From positions 39,804,001 through 39,868,000 of the forward strand of contig OY540810.1 of NCBI GenBank assembly GCA_961205875.1: a stretch of 64,000 nt of DNA, written 5' to 3'. Shown piece by piece: positions 22,550 to 35,126 of the stretch. The notes under the pieces were generated by a model. That model saw nothing but the letters and a program-made list of their open reading frames with translations. It ran no database searches and was not told the origin of the DNA. Source of the stretch: Sialis fuliginosa. Taxonomy: Eukaryota; Arthropoda; Insecta; Megaloptera; Sialidae. The stretch's first letter is position 1; every line of letters begins with the position of its first letter. The position numbers and the translations under genes were made by a program.

Positions 22550-22947
22550 ACTGTTTAGTTCTTTAAAAACTCATTATTCTGCACAACTAATGTATTATTT
22601 TATATTTTGTAACGTAATTTCACAAATAATGAAATAGCCATATTATTACTTCCATGAATATATATTATCTTTATAATATTTATCATCCACTTATGTCTCT
22701 TTTATAAAAGCATGACAAAAGAACAAAAAAATTTTGACAGATACAGCAACGTCATTTTGAAAGTAATTAGATGTAAACAAAAACATTAAGGTTATGGTAG
22801 AAATTTGATTACGTTGACATTATTCTTTTTTAATTGTTTAATGCATATAGCATGAGTTTATTATTAATGTACTTTTACAATACTCAAATAAGATCTGAGT
22901 TTTTTACTTATAGCAAAATATAGCATGTACAATTGCAGTTTATAAAA
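22550..22947. promoter_or_regulatory. Shared intergenic region between the MXRA7-like gene and ERGIC2
   Basis: This 398-bp gap separates two divergent start codons. It contains neither a terminal-inverted-repeat element nor a known repeat block, in contrast to the flanking introns. It therefore probably carries both promoters. No individual motif can be called with confidence. Confidence 0.5.
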
Positions 22948-24732
22948 ATGTTACGAAGGAGAAAAAATGTAATAAAAACTATTAAAAAATTAGATGCGTT
23001 TCCTAAAACAGATGAAAAATGTATAGAAACATCGCCAGTCGGAGGAACACGTAAAAATCCGTTTATTTTAATTAAAGAAAATAAAATTCATCATTCTTTA
23101 TTCTATTTTAGTTTCCGTTGTCAGCATAATAATAATATTATTTTTAATGTATTCAGAGATAAACTATTATTTAGACAGTAAAGTGGTATTTAAATTTACT
23201 GTAGATAATGAATTTGATGCAAAGCTGAAACTTAATATCGATGTAACTGTAGCAATGCCATGTGATCGTAAGTATTACTCTATTTATTTATTCTGTACAA
23301 GTAATTTGGACTAAACGATAGTATTATATCATTCTTAGGACTAGGTGCAGATATATTAGATTCTACAGATCAAAATGTTTTTAAATTCGGAACATTAGAA
23401 GAAGAAAACACGTGGTTTGAATTAGAACCTGAACAACGAAGGCAGTTTGATTCTATGGCTTATATAAATTCTTATCTTAGAGAGGAATATCATGCTGTAC
23501 AAGTTAGTTATGTTTTTAAGTCACTGATTTTCTGTTGAATTTATTATATTAATTTTAAAATATTTTTTTTAGGAATTATTATGGAAAACTGGTTCATCTC
23601 CAAATTTTCAACCACTACGAAAAAGAAAAACAAAACCATTAAAAAGACCCGATGCATGTAGATTTTACGGTTCTCTTACTCTAAATAAAGTTGCTGGCAA
23701 TTTTCATATTACAGCAGGAAAAAGTTTATCGTTACCTCGTGGACATATACACATTAGCGCATTTATGTCGGAAAATGATTATAATTTTACTCATCGAATA
23801 AATCAATTAAGTTTTAGTGATCAAAGCCAAGGGATATTACATCCATTAGAAGGAGATGAGAAATTCACAAATGATCGTAAGCTCAGAAATTTTGTTAAAA
23901 GATTTTTTTTACCCATTGATTTTTCAAAGTTTCTTGTAGAATCTAATTTTATGTATATTATTATAATAGCAGTGGCGCTTATTGTAACTTAAATTTTTTA
24001 GACATGATGTTGTATCAGTATTTTATTGAAGTTGTTCCTACAACCGTTGAAACTTTTTTATCAAACATTAACACATACCAGTACAGTGTTAAAGAACAAA
24101 GTAGACCTATAGATCATGGCCGAGGTAGCCACGGTATGCCAGGGATATTTTTTAAGTATGATATATCTCCTCTGAAAGTTTACGTAAGGCAAGAAAGAGA
24201 TAATTTAGTCACATTCTGCATTCGTCTATTTGCAACGATTGGTGGAATACATATCATTTCTGGTAAGTATTATAAATATATGAGTGTAAAAGCAAATTAG
24301 CTTCCAGCTAACGCTATCTGCTAGGTATTAAATATAAATTACATCAAAATGAAATCGTACATAAGATAACCTTGACGCATGCACAATAAGTACAATCAGC
24401 GACTTAAAATAATTGCTAAAATGCATAGTATCTACATTATTATACATTTATTACCACTGCTTTAAAATATCAAGTAATTTCATAACAATTTGACACCTAG
24501 CAGATAGCATTAGCTGGAAGCTAATTTGCATAAGTTTATTTTTTGAAGTGCACTCTTTGAAATAACATTTTAATTAATAGGAATTGTAAATACTTGGATC
24601 AAGACGATATACGACTTATTAAATCACAAAACGAAGAAGACTAAAGCAGAAATAAATAATACAGTTCCTAATATTTCTCTTATCGACAATTCGGAATTGA
24701 ATCTACCTGCAAATATTCCTGATTTTTATTAA
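22948..24732 (+). CDS. ERGIC2: ERGIC2, ER-Golgi intermediate compartment protein 2
   Basis: Six coding exons (22948-23050, 23112-23267, 23339-23502, 23573-23876, 24002-24262, 24581-24732) join in frame to 379 residues, against 377 in human. The N-terminus ends in KKLDAFPKTDEKCIETS..GGT, followed by a hydrophobic first membrane span from exon 2 (about residues 36-48). The lumenal domain contains NIDVTVAMPCD, ADILD, NKVAGNFHITAGK, HRINQLSF and YFIEVVPT, then GSHGMPGIFFKYDISPL. A second membrane span lies around residues 308-335. This is the ERGIC/Erv41 family: membrane proteins cycling between ER and Golgi in COPII/COPI vesicles and forming a cargo-receptor complex with ERGIC3/Erv46. The start is the ATG at 22948; the frame is open upstream but only at a TTG. 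AATAAA lies at 24875-24880. Confidence 0.96.
24292..24529. mobile_element. TIR element in ERGIC2 intron 5
   Basis: 35-bp inverted ends with one mismatch: GCAAATTAGCTTCCAGCTAA running to 'ctgctaggt', answered by 'acctagcagatagcattagc' to 'gctaatttgc'. No clear target duplication. It starts about 30 bp after the donor of exon 5 and ends about 50 bp before the acceptor of exon 6, filling the intron. Confidence 0.85.
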
Positions 24733-25960
24733 TTTTTTATTTTAAAAGGGATTACACAGAAAAGAACAATTTTTCAAACATTTATTTATTTTATTTTTAT
24801 TTATTTTTCACATGTATATTAAATACAAAATATGTAATTGCAAAATGTAAACAAAAATAGCATAATGACTTGCTAATAAAATTTTACACAAGATATAGAT
24901 TTTTTTTATACTATCGTTAATTCCAAAAATAAAATTATTTTTTGAATTTAACGATTATATATCACACCCTTCAACAATTTACATTAATTTATAATACAAT
25001 AGATATATTTTCATGATAGTCACAAATATAAAAGAAGAATACTATACAGTCAGCCTAAAAGGCTTTGAGCAAATTTATGTAGATCACATTAATTAAATAT
25101 GACCACATTTAAAAATGGAACTGATTAATAGTTTTATACAAGGTTTCACAAATAATCATTTTATCTACACTAATGTTCAATACATATGTATCGCAATTTG
25201 TGGTTTATAATAACCATTATAAAATAATTAACATCACTTTTTACACTTTAATTGCTTTTTGTTTTCGTTTAACTTTTTTTTTAAAAACACTAAGAAAATT
25301 GTACAAATTAAAATATTAACGAGACACCCCTTCAATCTGTTTTTTGTGACCAAAAAATAAGGTAGCCAAAAACTCAGCGTTGATAATTAATATTTAAGCT
25401 AAGCTTAATGCACTTTAAATGTAATGTGAATTTTAGTTTAGTTTTTTTATTAATTTGTAAATTACATCTCTGTTAAAAATCGATTTTTTTAGAAATTGTA
25501 AAAAAATTATGTTTAATCCATTTTTTGTGGAGAGGGAATTTATAAATTAATATAAAAAACTAACCTTTAAAAAAAATTCAGCTACTAAAAAATCATAAGA
25601 CGGAAAAAATTGAAAGAAAAATGTGAAAATTGATATTTAAAATACACATTAAATTTAAAGTTCATTGAGCAGCTGTATTTTTTGGTCACAAAGAACAGTT
25701 TAAAGAGATGTCCCATTAATATTTAAATTTGTACGGACACCCTAATACCAAATTTTAGATGTTCCTATAATGAGTAGAAATTGACATAATTTACGAAACC
25801 TTGAAACTATATTTATAATATTCCCTTATTAATACAAATATGTATATACACATACACAAATGACAATCTTACGTTAAACATAATAGCATAAAATTGTATT
25901 ACTTTTAGTCCAAATTTTCATTACGTATTTTCAATCAATCTTTGAAGTTTTAAAAATATA
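24733..25960. other. ERGIC2 3' UTR and AT-rich intergenic sequence
   Basis: The AATAAA at 24875-24880 marks a likely ERGIC2 mRNA end. From about 25330 to 25740 an inverted relationship is visible ('gagacaccccttcaatctgt' and 'ttaaagagatgtcccattaa'), perhaps an eroded TIR element. No coding sequence was recognised. Confidence 0.45.
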
Positions 25961-26323
25961 TACCGGGTGGACCATTTTAACCTTTAATGGTAAATAACTC
26001 GACCGGTAAGCAAAATAATAAAAAAAGTTTTGTACAAAAGTTGTTGGGCAAGGAAGGGGACGTACAACCATGACTTTGAATTTGACCTTGACCGTAGGGG
26101 TTATTTGAAGGCCAACTATAATTTTTCAAATGGAAATGCCTATTTTCGACCCCGGATTCGGAAAGAACGGGAAATTCTACAATAGGATATGTAGATTGAT
26201 AAGTTCAAATGTCATGTTTTGAAGTCATTTCAAGGTCAACAACTTTTGCCCAACAACTTTTTTTATTATTTCGTTTACCAGTCGAGTTATTTTCCATTAA
26301 AGGTTAAAATGGTCCACCCGGTA
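25961..26323. mobile_element. TIR element with TACCGGGTGGACC ends
   Basis: TACCGGGTGGACCATTTTAA at the left and TTAAAATGGTCCACCCGGTA at the right, perfect over these 20 bases and continuing through 'cctttaatgg', with TA flanks. Inner repeats 'caaaagttgttgggca' and 'tgcccaacaactttt' add a second stem. 363 bp. Confidence 0.88.
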
Positions 26324-26733
26324 TAAACATTTAAAATATAATTTTTTATAATAATAATACAGACTTGGTTTATGACTGAGTAAAAAATCTCTTTTTTAAT
26401 CATAAGCCAATGTTATCGTAGGAAGAAAATTATCTGTATATAATTTAAAATATATAAATAGAGATTAAAGTCTTTGCATTTCATAAATTAAATTACATTC
26501 GTATATGTACATATGTATACACAGTTGATGAAAAATAGAAAAATATATTTGTTCATAGTATATCTATTAATATAAAGTAAATATACAAACAATAGTATAT
26601 ATTAAGTAATTATCATATAAGAATATGTCTCATCAGTTGCGTAAATAGTAGGTCTAGAATAGGGGCCCTCAAGGAATAAAATCTAAATAGTTTTATTTAA
26701 TACAGTTAAAAATCATAAAATAGGCACATGTTT

Positions 26734-27000
26734 TAAATACGAAAGTGTGTCTGTCTGCTTGTTACCTTTTCACGGCTAAACCACTGAACCGATCTTGATG
26801 AAATTTGGCAGGGAGACAGCTTGCATTCTGAGGAAGGACATAGGCTACTTTGTACCCCAAAAATTAATTAGATAAAAAAAATGGGGGTAGTTGTACGCGC
26901 GATAGGTTAGTTTAGTAACATCTAGCATACAAATTCAAAACCTGTTTTATTGACTATCATAACAGAAATCTGTATTACCTAACCTGTATTCCGTGAAAGG
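26734..27000 (+). repeat. Dispersed repeat family A, copy 1
   Basis: Core 'ctaaaccactgaaccgatct' with 'gatgaaatttggcag', 'gacagcttgcattctgagga', 'cataggctactttgta' and 'aacagaaatctgtattacct'. The same blocks are at 47214-47453 and, reversed, 51889-52138. No inverted ends; probably a SINE, a LINE 3' end or a Helitron-type sequence. Confidence 0.75.
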
Positions 27001-27230
27001 GCTCCGAATTTATACAGCAGTTTTCTAGTTACGCTACTGTATCTCACTGAAATTTTAAAGTAAAAATACTAACAGTACAAATTAAAAAAATAACTTCACA
27101 CCCAAAAATACATAATTGATAAAATCGGTTATACATTTTTATTAATAATCACTACTTTTCAGATCTTAAAATAACTAACATTTTACTCTCTGATCCTTAA
27201 ACTACTGTTTTAAAACTTCAGTGAGATATA

Positions 27231-27362
27231 GGCTGCGACCACATGTCATTTACTGTTTAAATAATATAATCAACTTCACAAACAGAAAATAATACTGCTC
27301 GTTTAGCCATGTACACAGTAAATAAATAAACAGCAGTATTTACTGTACATGTGGTTGAAGCC
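27231..27362. mobile_element. Short TIR element
   Basis: GGCTGCGACCACATGT at the left against 'acatgtggttgaagcc' at the right, two mismatches in 16, with 'catttactg' and 'cagtatttactgt' extending the stem. 132 bp. Target duplication unclear. Confidence 0.55.
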
Positions 27363-27590
27363 ATAATGTATATGTAATTACTTAACGCAAGATAATATCT
27401 ATATTTTTGTATCATTTGCAGAATAAATTTAATATAAGCATTTCTACTGATTCCATTAACAACTACTGTATATTGAATTAACTATTAGAATATCTGCAAA
27501 ACCTCTACGACCTGACAAGAGTCATAAATAGTATAATGTTTATTTGACACAGTGAATTTTAATTTGCAAAACTAATGTCTTACGAAGGAG

Positions 27591-27780
27591 AAGTGGCGAT
27601 AAAGAACTAAATCGTAGTATCTCAACCTTTTTTTGGTTCTCAAACGAAAAATACAGTCAATAGTTAAAAAAGTTATTGTGTTCTCAAAAATTATGTATAT
27701 TTCCTACAAAATAAAACAAAGCCTATATCGCTTTTAAATTAAATGTCATCGGGGGTCAGTATAGGTCTTTATCGCCACTG
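27591..27780. mobile_element. Short TIR element with CAGTGGCGATAAAG ends
   Basis: Left end 'aagtggcgataaagaac' and right end 'gtctttatcgccactg' are inverted repeats of 14-15 bp. The CAGTGGCG type of end is common in hAT derivatives, but I do not see a matching 8-bp duplication. Confidence 0.55.
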
Positions 27781-28194
27781 ATGCCTTATGTGCTTTTTCC
27801 TACTGTAGAATTATTACATATAAAATATATTTTTTGTTCATCACATAAATATACCAGTTTCTTAATCATTCTAAAACACACTTTCACTGTTTCACTTAAT
27901 AAAAATCAAAATTACAAATTAATTATTATTCTATATCTATGGAAGTGATTATTCATTGTTGCGCATTTTATAAAAACTGTGTGATAATCCAAAAAATTAA
28001 ATTAAATTTATGTGTGTAGTGTGTTATTTACATTGTGCAAATATTTTTAAAATAAAATTTCCATATTTTTAATTTGTAATTTTGATTTCAGTAGTATCAT
28101 AAGAATGTATTAGTAAATTCATCTCATTGTAGATTTAAAATTCTATTCTGATAAAACCTTCTACGTGACATCGATTTAACTGTAGTTAACTATA

Positions 28195-28500
28195 ATAAAC
28201 CCGTTTCTTAAATAGGTGATTGTTTCTATGAATACTAGAAGTTGCAATCGGGTCAATTCTTATTTAACCTAACTTAACCTATGTTTAGTAAACAATCAAA
28301 TTAGTGATTATATACGTTTAACAATTGGAGTATTTAATTTATTTTATAAAGAAAATAAGTATAATTCTTCAAAAAATTTCCCATTTTAATTAAACACCTT
28401 TTTCAAACTAACAATTGACAGTTGACCCGATTGGAATAGTTTCTTTTTTCACCACAATCATAGACACATACCAATTGGTTATAGGTTATTAAAGTGTCTC
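28195..28500. repeat. Dispersed repeat family D, copy
   Basis: Shares 'taatttaacctaacttaacc'-type sequence, 'gattatatacgtttaacaat', 'ttttaattaaacacctttt' and 'acccgattggaatagttt' with 21690-21905 and, reversed, 51585-51830. The right part resembles an inverted version of its left part ('caatcgggtcaattctt' against 'gacccgattggaatag'), so it may be a degenerate TIR element. Confidence 0.55.
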
Positions 28501-29089
28501 TAGTTATAGGTTATAGTATCAAATAAAAATTTCAAATTTTCACAATTTAATTAATAAATATCAGAAACATTTGCCTTTGTATTAATTTTCTGTAAAAAAT
28601 TTTCAGCCACATAGGAGGTTTTCTTTTTCTTATGGCAATTACAATAAGATAATGTTTTAGAGCTACATTTCATGTTGTGCTCACATAAGCTCTGTCTTAC
28701 TATATGCTATGTACAATACATATTTAAATAATTACAATATTTTTTAGATATATTTATGTATATAATAAGATATTTTCAGTTTGATCACTCTAAATTGATT
28801 GCTTATAAAAAATGTATGGATTTAATATTATGCTTTATAATTGACACATTATTTTTAAATATTTATTTAACATGTATTCGTTTAAACTTTTATTTTATAA
28901 TCACGTTCCTTCATTACCCAAAAGTACAAAATTGTAAAAATAATATCCGTCTTCTTATATATTTTAATGGCAAGATTACAATATAATTTATCGTCATGTT
29001 AGTCTCACAAGATTTATTTTAATGATTTCATCGATCAGAGCAATACTTCTTTCTTTTCCTTTACATTACTTAGTTAATATTGAATTATA

Positions 29090-29495
29090 CAGTAGTGCCT
29101 CTTCTTACGCAGTGCGATTTTTAATGCAAATTCAGGGATTCCCCATTTCAGTGAGGTATCAATTAAATACTGACAATTCAAGGAATAATAAACGTTTTGT
29201 TATTATCAAAATATTCGTTTAACAAGATTTCACACCAGTTCACAAATTGTTGTATTTCATTTTCAGATAGTGACGATAATTCTGATGAAAAAATATTGTT
29301 TCTTTTCAATAAAATTAAATAAATAAAATTGAAAAACAATCTTATATTTATATTAATCGTTTTAAACTTTTTTAATGTGATTTTTGGCGTGTTTTAATTG
29401 ATCAATTTGATTTTACGCGGTTTTAGAAAATTATGGACTGTATCTCAAATAGTTTTCTGTGAAACGTATCTACCGTGTAAAAATAGACCCTGCTG
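29090..29495 (+). mobile_element. Pogo/Tigger-like element remnant
   Basis: TA then CAGTAGTGCCTCTTCTTACG at the left, 'gtgtaaaaatagaccctgctg' then TA at the right: imperfect inverted ends of the Tigger type. The + strand near 29264-29292 can be read as DSDDNSDEK, matching the acidic C-terminal tail of such transposases. The remainder of the gene is deleted. Confidence 0.65.
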
Positions 29496-29934
29496 TATTT
29501 ATCATCTTTAATATCCACACATTGATATTTTATAATTCAACAGTATTAATAAATAAACAATTTACCACATATACATGCAAATTATATTTATTGGACATTG
29601 GCTAATACTTAACGTTAAATATTTAAATGTAGATGATGATATAACATTATCACAGCATTTAATGAACTTTAATGTAAGTACATAGCTGTGACCAATAATT
29701 AAATCAAATCTACAAAATATCAGTTAAAATCTACCAACCATATGGAATGTAAAACCGTAATTTTATTTAAACAAAAAATATTTTGAATTCGTATATTATT
29801 ATAAAATGTGTTTTTAGAATTACCAGATTTAAAAAGATGTTAATAACATTTTGAGATAAAAATTATATTAATTTTTATTTTTAAAACAGAAGTATATTAA
29901 CACGTTGAATGCCACCAAAAATATGTAAAAACAA

Positions 29935-30150
29935 AAGCGATATCACTATAAGGGTCGAGCCGGTCTCGCTTCAATCAAATATAAATAAACAATAAACAAT
30001 GAAATCATTCACACTATAGGTATCGCTCAGGTCTTGGTCCAATCTCGTTCTAATACAACAAAGTGCAAAGAATATTTTATTGGAGTGTAATGGAACCTGG
30101 CATGGATTGTACCGAGACCAGCTCGATAATCTAGATCATCCCTAATGATT
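29935..30150 (-). repeat. Dispersed repeat family E, copy 2
   Basis: 'taaataaacaataaacaatg', 'atcattcacactataggtat' and 'gaccagctcgataatctaga' are the reverse complement, with changes, of the block at 6893-7045. Confidence 0.5.
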
Positions 30151-30741
30151 TTTTACGATTCAATATATCGTGTAATATTCAAATATATGATATTGTATAA
30201 AAAATAAATCTGGTAACCCTAATCACAAAAAATAGAATAGAATACATGTATTAATTAAAATAATAAATAAATATAGTCATACAAAAAATATAAGTACAAT
30301 TAAATTATAAAAATGAATTTTTATTATAATTTTTTAATCACATAATTTTCCCTAAGGAATTTAATCGATTATTTGGCACGTCGATACATATTTAAATTTT
30401 ACTAGCATATTTGATTAAATTGAAAAACAAACTTATAAAAATAATAGTTGTGTTTTAAGTTATATGAATTTTATTATACAAGGCATTTTTCAAAAAAATC
30501 TTAATTTTTATTAGAGACTTTATTTTAGAGACTTCACTGACAAATAATAAATTATGGTAATATATGTAAATAAAATAGTAGATTGTAGTTAACACAATAC
30601 CCTCATCCTTAATGTTGGTGCGCCAAAACATTAATAATAATAATAATAATACATGCTGGTACGCTCATGATTGATAGAATTTTCTTTAATTCATTCTAAT
30701 ATTACTTATGAGATTTTTATATCATACCTTGTATTAGTAAA

Positions 30742-31040
30742 TTCCGGTATTATAAAGGAGTTTGCAAAATTTGCAAGCTTGCAAACACTTTCAAACTTAT
30801 ATGACAGTTCTCTTTGAGTTTTTAACAAATAGTTTCATGCGTAGTAAGTTGATTTTTACCGTTTTTACTCAAGATTAGTAAATACACTTTACTAAATATA
30901 CTTTACATACCTTTGTTTTTACTTCCTATGCATGAAACTATCTGTCACAAACTTCAAAAGAACTGTCATATAAGTTTGATACCCCATTTGAAAGTGCTTG
31001 CAAGCTTGCAAAATTGTTAGCTCCTTTATAATACCGGACA
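30742..31040. mobile_element. Harbinger-like MITE, copy 3, fold-back derivative
   Basis: The right half ('caaaagaactgtcatataag' to 'ctcctttataataccggaca', followed by TTA) is the usual right end of the ORF-bearing family. The left half is not the usual left end but an inverted copy of that same right end ('ccggtattataaaggag' to 'cttatatgacagttctcttt'). The middle, including any open frame, is lost. It is a two-right-ends palindrome. Confidence 0.85.
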
Positions 31041-31246
31041 TTAATATTATATTATGTTAAATATTAATAATAAATAATTATGAATAGGAACTTGTGTAAA
31101 TTATCTATACTAAAACGACAAGCCAAATAACATTTGTTTAAAATCTGAGTTTATTTTAAAATAATTAATTAGTAATTTTATAAACTTTGCCACTCATCTT
31201 AGTTTTTAGTTATTTGTGTTTTAAAACCATTCAATATAATAAAATA

Positions 31247-31693
31247 CAAGGTGGCTCACGGGAAGGTGTTGAAACTAATCAACTGTCATTTTCAAACGGA
31301 TGCTGTTATTGAAAAAACAAAAATAGTGTTGAAAAGAAGAAAGTCTGCAGTTTTTAACGGGTATAAATAAAATTTAATAAAATTTTTGTGCATCAATTTA
31401 TTTTATTGATGAATATAATATGCTAAAATTATCGATAATTCTGATAAAAATAACATAAAAAATTATTTTATTTAATTCCATATTTAATATGAAACCTCCT
31501 ACAAGAACTGCCATACACTTTTCAAGAGTAAAAGTCAGTTTATTCATTTTGACGTGCACGTATTTGCTTCTACCATAGCCTAAATAAAATTGCAGACTCA
31601 CCTCTTTTCAATGCAATTTTTGTTTTTTCAATAACTGCATCCATTTGAAAATGACAGCCGATTAGTTTCAACACCTTCCCGTAGGACACCCTG
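31247..31693. mobile_element. TIR element with CAAGGTGGCTCACGGGAAGG ends
   Basis: CAAGGTGGCTCACGGGAAGG then 'tgttgaaactaatc' at the left. 'gattagtttcaacacc', 'ttcccgtaggacaccctg' at the right, TA on both sides. Long arms extend through 'atgctgttattgaaaaaac'. An open frame at 31398-31601 (minus) lies inside and is not credible as a gene. Confidence 0.8.
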
Positions 31694-31699
31694 TAGTTG

Positions 31700-32451
31700 T
31701 ATACATATTTAATACCAAACCATTTAATTAACGCATTGCGTGTAAAAAATATATTACAATTGTAAAAACGTAATTAGCAAATATTACTAATATTTTTTGA
31801 TGCAGTAAATTTATTAATAATTTTTTAATATCAAATGGTAGATAGATATGTTTTTAAATCTATGTTTATAAATCTTTTTGACGTGAATAACATCTAGAGT
31901 TTCAAGCCAGATACTGCGTGGGCATTTCTGACACTTGATGTAACACGTAAAGATCAGTTTTGTGTGCTAGCGTAAATTTAAAATCGGTATATTTTGATAC
32001 TCAGAGCGGATTTTGGTCTCGAATTATAGATCTCGATTAGATCTACGAGGTACAAGTAAAAATCAAAACATTTAACCAGTTTTAAATTGAATAAAAAAAT
32101 AAAAAGTAAATTTTGTATTTCCATGATTTTGCTTGTAAAGATGAATTGTTTTTATGTTCATACCAATCATAAGAAATAACTATAATATACAATACTAGTC
32201 TGAATTTTATTTAACCCCACTGCTACGTATTCACGTCATTCCCTCGACTGTGCATCCCGACACGGTCACACCCATTTTTTTCTTCTTGAAAGCATTTTTA
32301 GATATAAAATAATTTATTAAAAGAAAATATTTTAATGAAAGTACATGACTTTAAAATTTTCCTACCCACACGCAATATGTTAAAAATAAAACACATTCAT
32401 GCATATTTACTATACAAAACATCACATAATTTAAAATAAAATATTTAATAT
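31700..32451. other. AT-rich sequence downstream of the GPR180/TMEM145 gene
   Basis: Presumably includes the 3' UTR of the minus-strand gene. Poly(A) signals read as TTTATT on the plus strand, for example near 32311. There is no coding exon, no inverted-repeat element and no relative of the dispersed repeats. Confidence 0.4.
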
Positions 32452-34530
32452 TTACACAATTTTATTTTCACTATATTGAAGATCTAAATCATCTGTAGAA
32501 TCCAACAAACACCTAGTATTATCACTAAAATCAACAGGACTAGTGGATGTGTTGTGGAGTACATGTGGAGCTTCATTAAATTCATCAAGCTCTTCCATAT
32601 CGGCACGAGTTCGTTCAGCTAATAAAAAGTACTGTTCGGAACGTGTTGGCCATAATAAATGTGCCATTACGCAATATGCCATACAATCCGCTGAATATGT
32701 TATACCTGTGAATTGATTACGTTACGATGTTATAATATAAAATTAAGACCAGACCAATTCATTATTAATTATATTTTTATAGTTCAAATATGGTAAACGC
32801 TAAAGAAGTTGAAGTTCAAATAATTTCTTAATTTTTGTTTGATTGCTTTCCTTAATTAACAACAAATAATAATAATAAACAAAGATTTGACACACAAAAA
32901 ACCCTTGTTCATAAAATAGGATTCGAAATCATAAATACTTTAATAAAAAAATAGTTACGGTAGTAAATAGAGCTGATATAGAAAATTTAAATCATGTAAA
33001 AACTTACCTAATAACAGTTTAAATCGCCATAAAGCTGATACTTGTAATGCAATCAGTGCAATAATTGGAAGATAAATAAACCAAACTAAACTGCTTGCAC
33101 CAAAATGTAGAAGAAAATTCAGTTTTTGTGTATTGTGTTCGTACAGCATAGTAATACGTAGTTCATAAAGAAACCACACCATGATGAGGGAACGGAACAC
33201 TAAAATAAGCCAACCTGGCCATGTTTGATATTCATCTATATCTTCAATAATATCTACCTCAGTCTAAAAGTTAAATGTGCGTTTATATTTAAAATCATTT
33301 ACTAGCTACGTAAGAACTTACCAAATTCCATACATATAATAATATATGTACGACACCGTAACAGAACCAGACGCTAAAGACAAAAGGTTTCCATGTTAAT
33401 TCCATTCTTGTGACAGCCCAACCTTTTGCTAGTAATAACAGTAATAGCATAAATGATGTCTGAAAGAAGGTTAATATTGTTAATGTGCAAAATAGATATC
33501 AAATCAAATGAAAATATGCATTGTTAATTAAATAAGAGAATGAATTATTAAAAACATATAAATTACATACTCTTGATAAAATATCCAAAATATCACCAGC
33601 CATACTGAGTCTTGGAAAGCCTATACCATCGATAGCAAATGTTAATGTATGTATCAATATAAAACATAATGCTACAAAGTCTAAAATCAAACTTGCGGTG
33701 AATAACTTAGTGACAGGATGATGTTGAATTCGTGCTGCATACAATTGTAGTGGTACTAGTATTACATAGCAAAGCCAGAAAAGTAAATATAAGCCCAATG
33801 TATTTTCTCGGTCAAATGAGAACTGATACACAAATGGGTAAAAAGCTGAATGATTTGGGTTGCCATTAACCAGCCAAATGTCATAGTCAATTCTGTAGCT
33901 GACTGGTTCTTTATTATTATTGCGTTCTTCATAATGTTGCCATTCACACGTTGTTGTGTTACGGTAACAGGCTACTAGTGAAATATACCAGAACCTAAAC
34001 AAGTATGTTGAAATTAACTTTGCATAATGTTATTTAATTTAAAAATATTACCTTGGCTGTATTTCATCTTCTATGTGGTAAGTAAATTGATATCCTTTAA
34101 TAACATTCCAATCGACATCTTCATCAACACACAATTTGTTCTTTTTGCAAGGTATCTTTCGTAAATAATCTCTACCGTTCTGGTTGCATTTTTTATCAAA
34201 TGATTGTTCACTGAGTTTATTAAACATTAAATGGCACGCTTTCGCTTTGTCAAAATGTGTCCTATTGCCATAATATTCAAGAAAATGATTTCTGTCTAAC
34301 ACAGCTAAAGTAAGAGGTACAGAAAAATTATGACTTGATGTAATATTTCCAAAAATATAGCCATGTGTATCTTTTTTGTTGTGTCTGTCAGTTTTTTGAA
34401 AGCCAAATTTTATCAAAAATTTAAAAAACTGGTCAGTTTTAAAATACCCTTTTAAATGTGTACTTCTCGTTGGCACGTAATAAGTTACACTTAGAAGTAA
34501 AATTGCACAAATTTGAGTTTTTGTTAACAT
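32452..34530 (-). CDS. GPR180/TMEM145-family seven-transmembrane protein
   Basis: Five coding exons on the minus strand (34530-34052, 33994-33571, 33459-33322, 33263-33008, 32705-32452) join in frame to 516 residues. Residues 1-22 look like a signal peptide. The next roughly 200 residues form a Cys-containing lumenal/extracellular domain with potential N-glycosylation sites (NIT, NFS, NRT). Several hydrophobic helices follow from about residue 226, with the motif DGIG at 282-285, which both GPR180 and TMEM145 carry. The C-terminal tail is acidic and cytosolic. The domain is the rhodopsin-like GPCR transmembrane family (Pfam GpcrRhopsn4). The W-Y-I-S-L-x-x-C segment and the C-terminal layout seem nearer TMEM145, but I cannot settle GPR180 versus TMEM145 by eye. 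The gene is divergent from GCN1. No ligand is inferred. Confidence 0.88.
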
Positions 34531-35126
34531 TTTAAAATTATTTCATATCAATTATTAAAGAGGTTAAGTAAAACTATTTGACAGCTTTTTGACAGCAGTA
34601 TAAAAAACAAAGGTAGGGAGTAGGGATGTGACTTATTTGATTATTTGTCTATCGAATCAAAGGAAGTACAAATTATAATAAAATAAATTCAGAACACAGA
34701 AATGATTCTAAACTACAGTAATAATGCATTTTACAGTATTATTTTTAATTTTCAATAATTTAAATAGAGCACATCTGTTGTAATTTGAATCGTGAATTAA
34801 TAATTTCAACTATTTATGATTTGAACTTTATTCTCAAAATGTTGTTCATTCGGGTTGGGCATCGCGAGCATATTATTTTTTTTCCTTGGAAGATAAAGCA
34901 ATATATGTCTAAATATTGTCAAATTTTGTAATTATATATATGCATAAAAAGCACATTTATTAACCTTTTTTTAATTTTAATATAATTTTACAATTTAATT
35001 ATACGAAAAACTTTTGATAATTTTGAATTATTTTTTCGTTTCGGTTGGCTGTCCTATTGCTGCTATCTTTACATACCTTACGAATTATTGCATTTTATTA
35101 TTGTCAGCCAGACAGCACGGTAAGAC
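34531..35126. promoter_or_regulatory. Shared intergenic region between GPR180/TMEM145 and GCN1
   Basis: The start codons of two divergent genes lie 596 bp apart, and no repeat family seen elsewhere in the window occupies the gap. The interval must hold both 5' UTRs and probably both core promoters, so a bidirectional promoter is the simplest reading. It is AT-rich, and I see no convincing TATA box or initiator that I would stake a position on. The GCN1 5' UTR probably starts in the 35040-35126 stretch, where base composition becomes more even. Confidence 0.5.

Noticed and set aside
28756..29222. Two short open frames in the ERGIC2-GPR180/TMEM145 intergenic region
   Set aside because: Low-complexity, and the second overlaps the pogo-like remnant; no coding signal.
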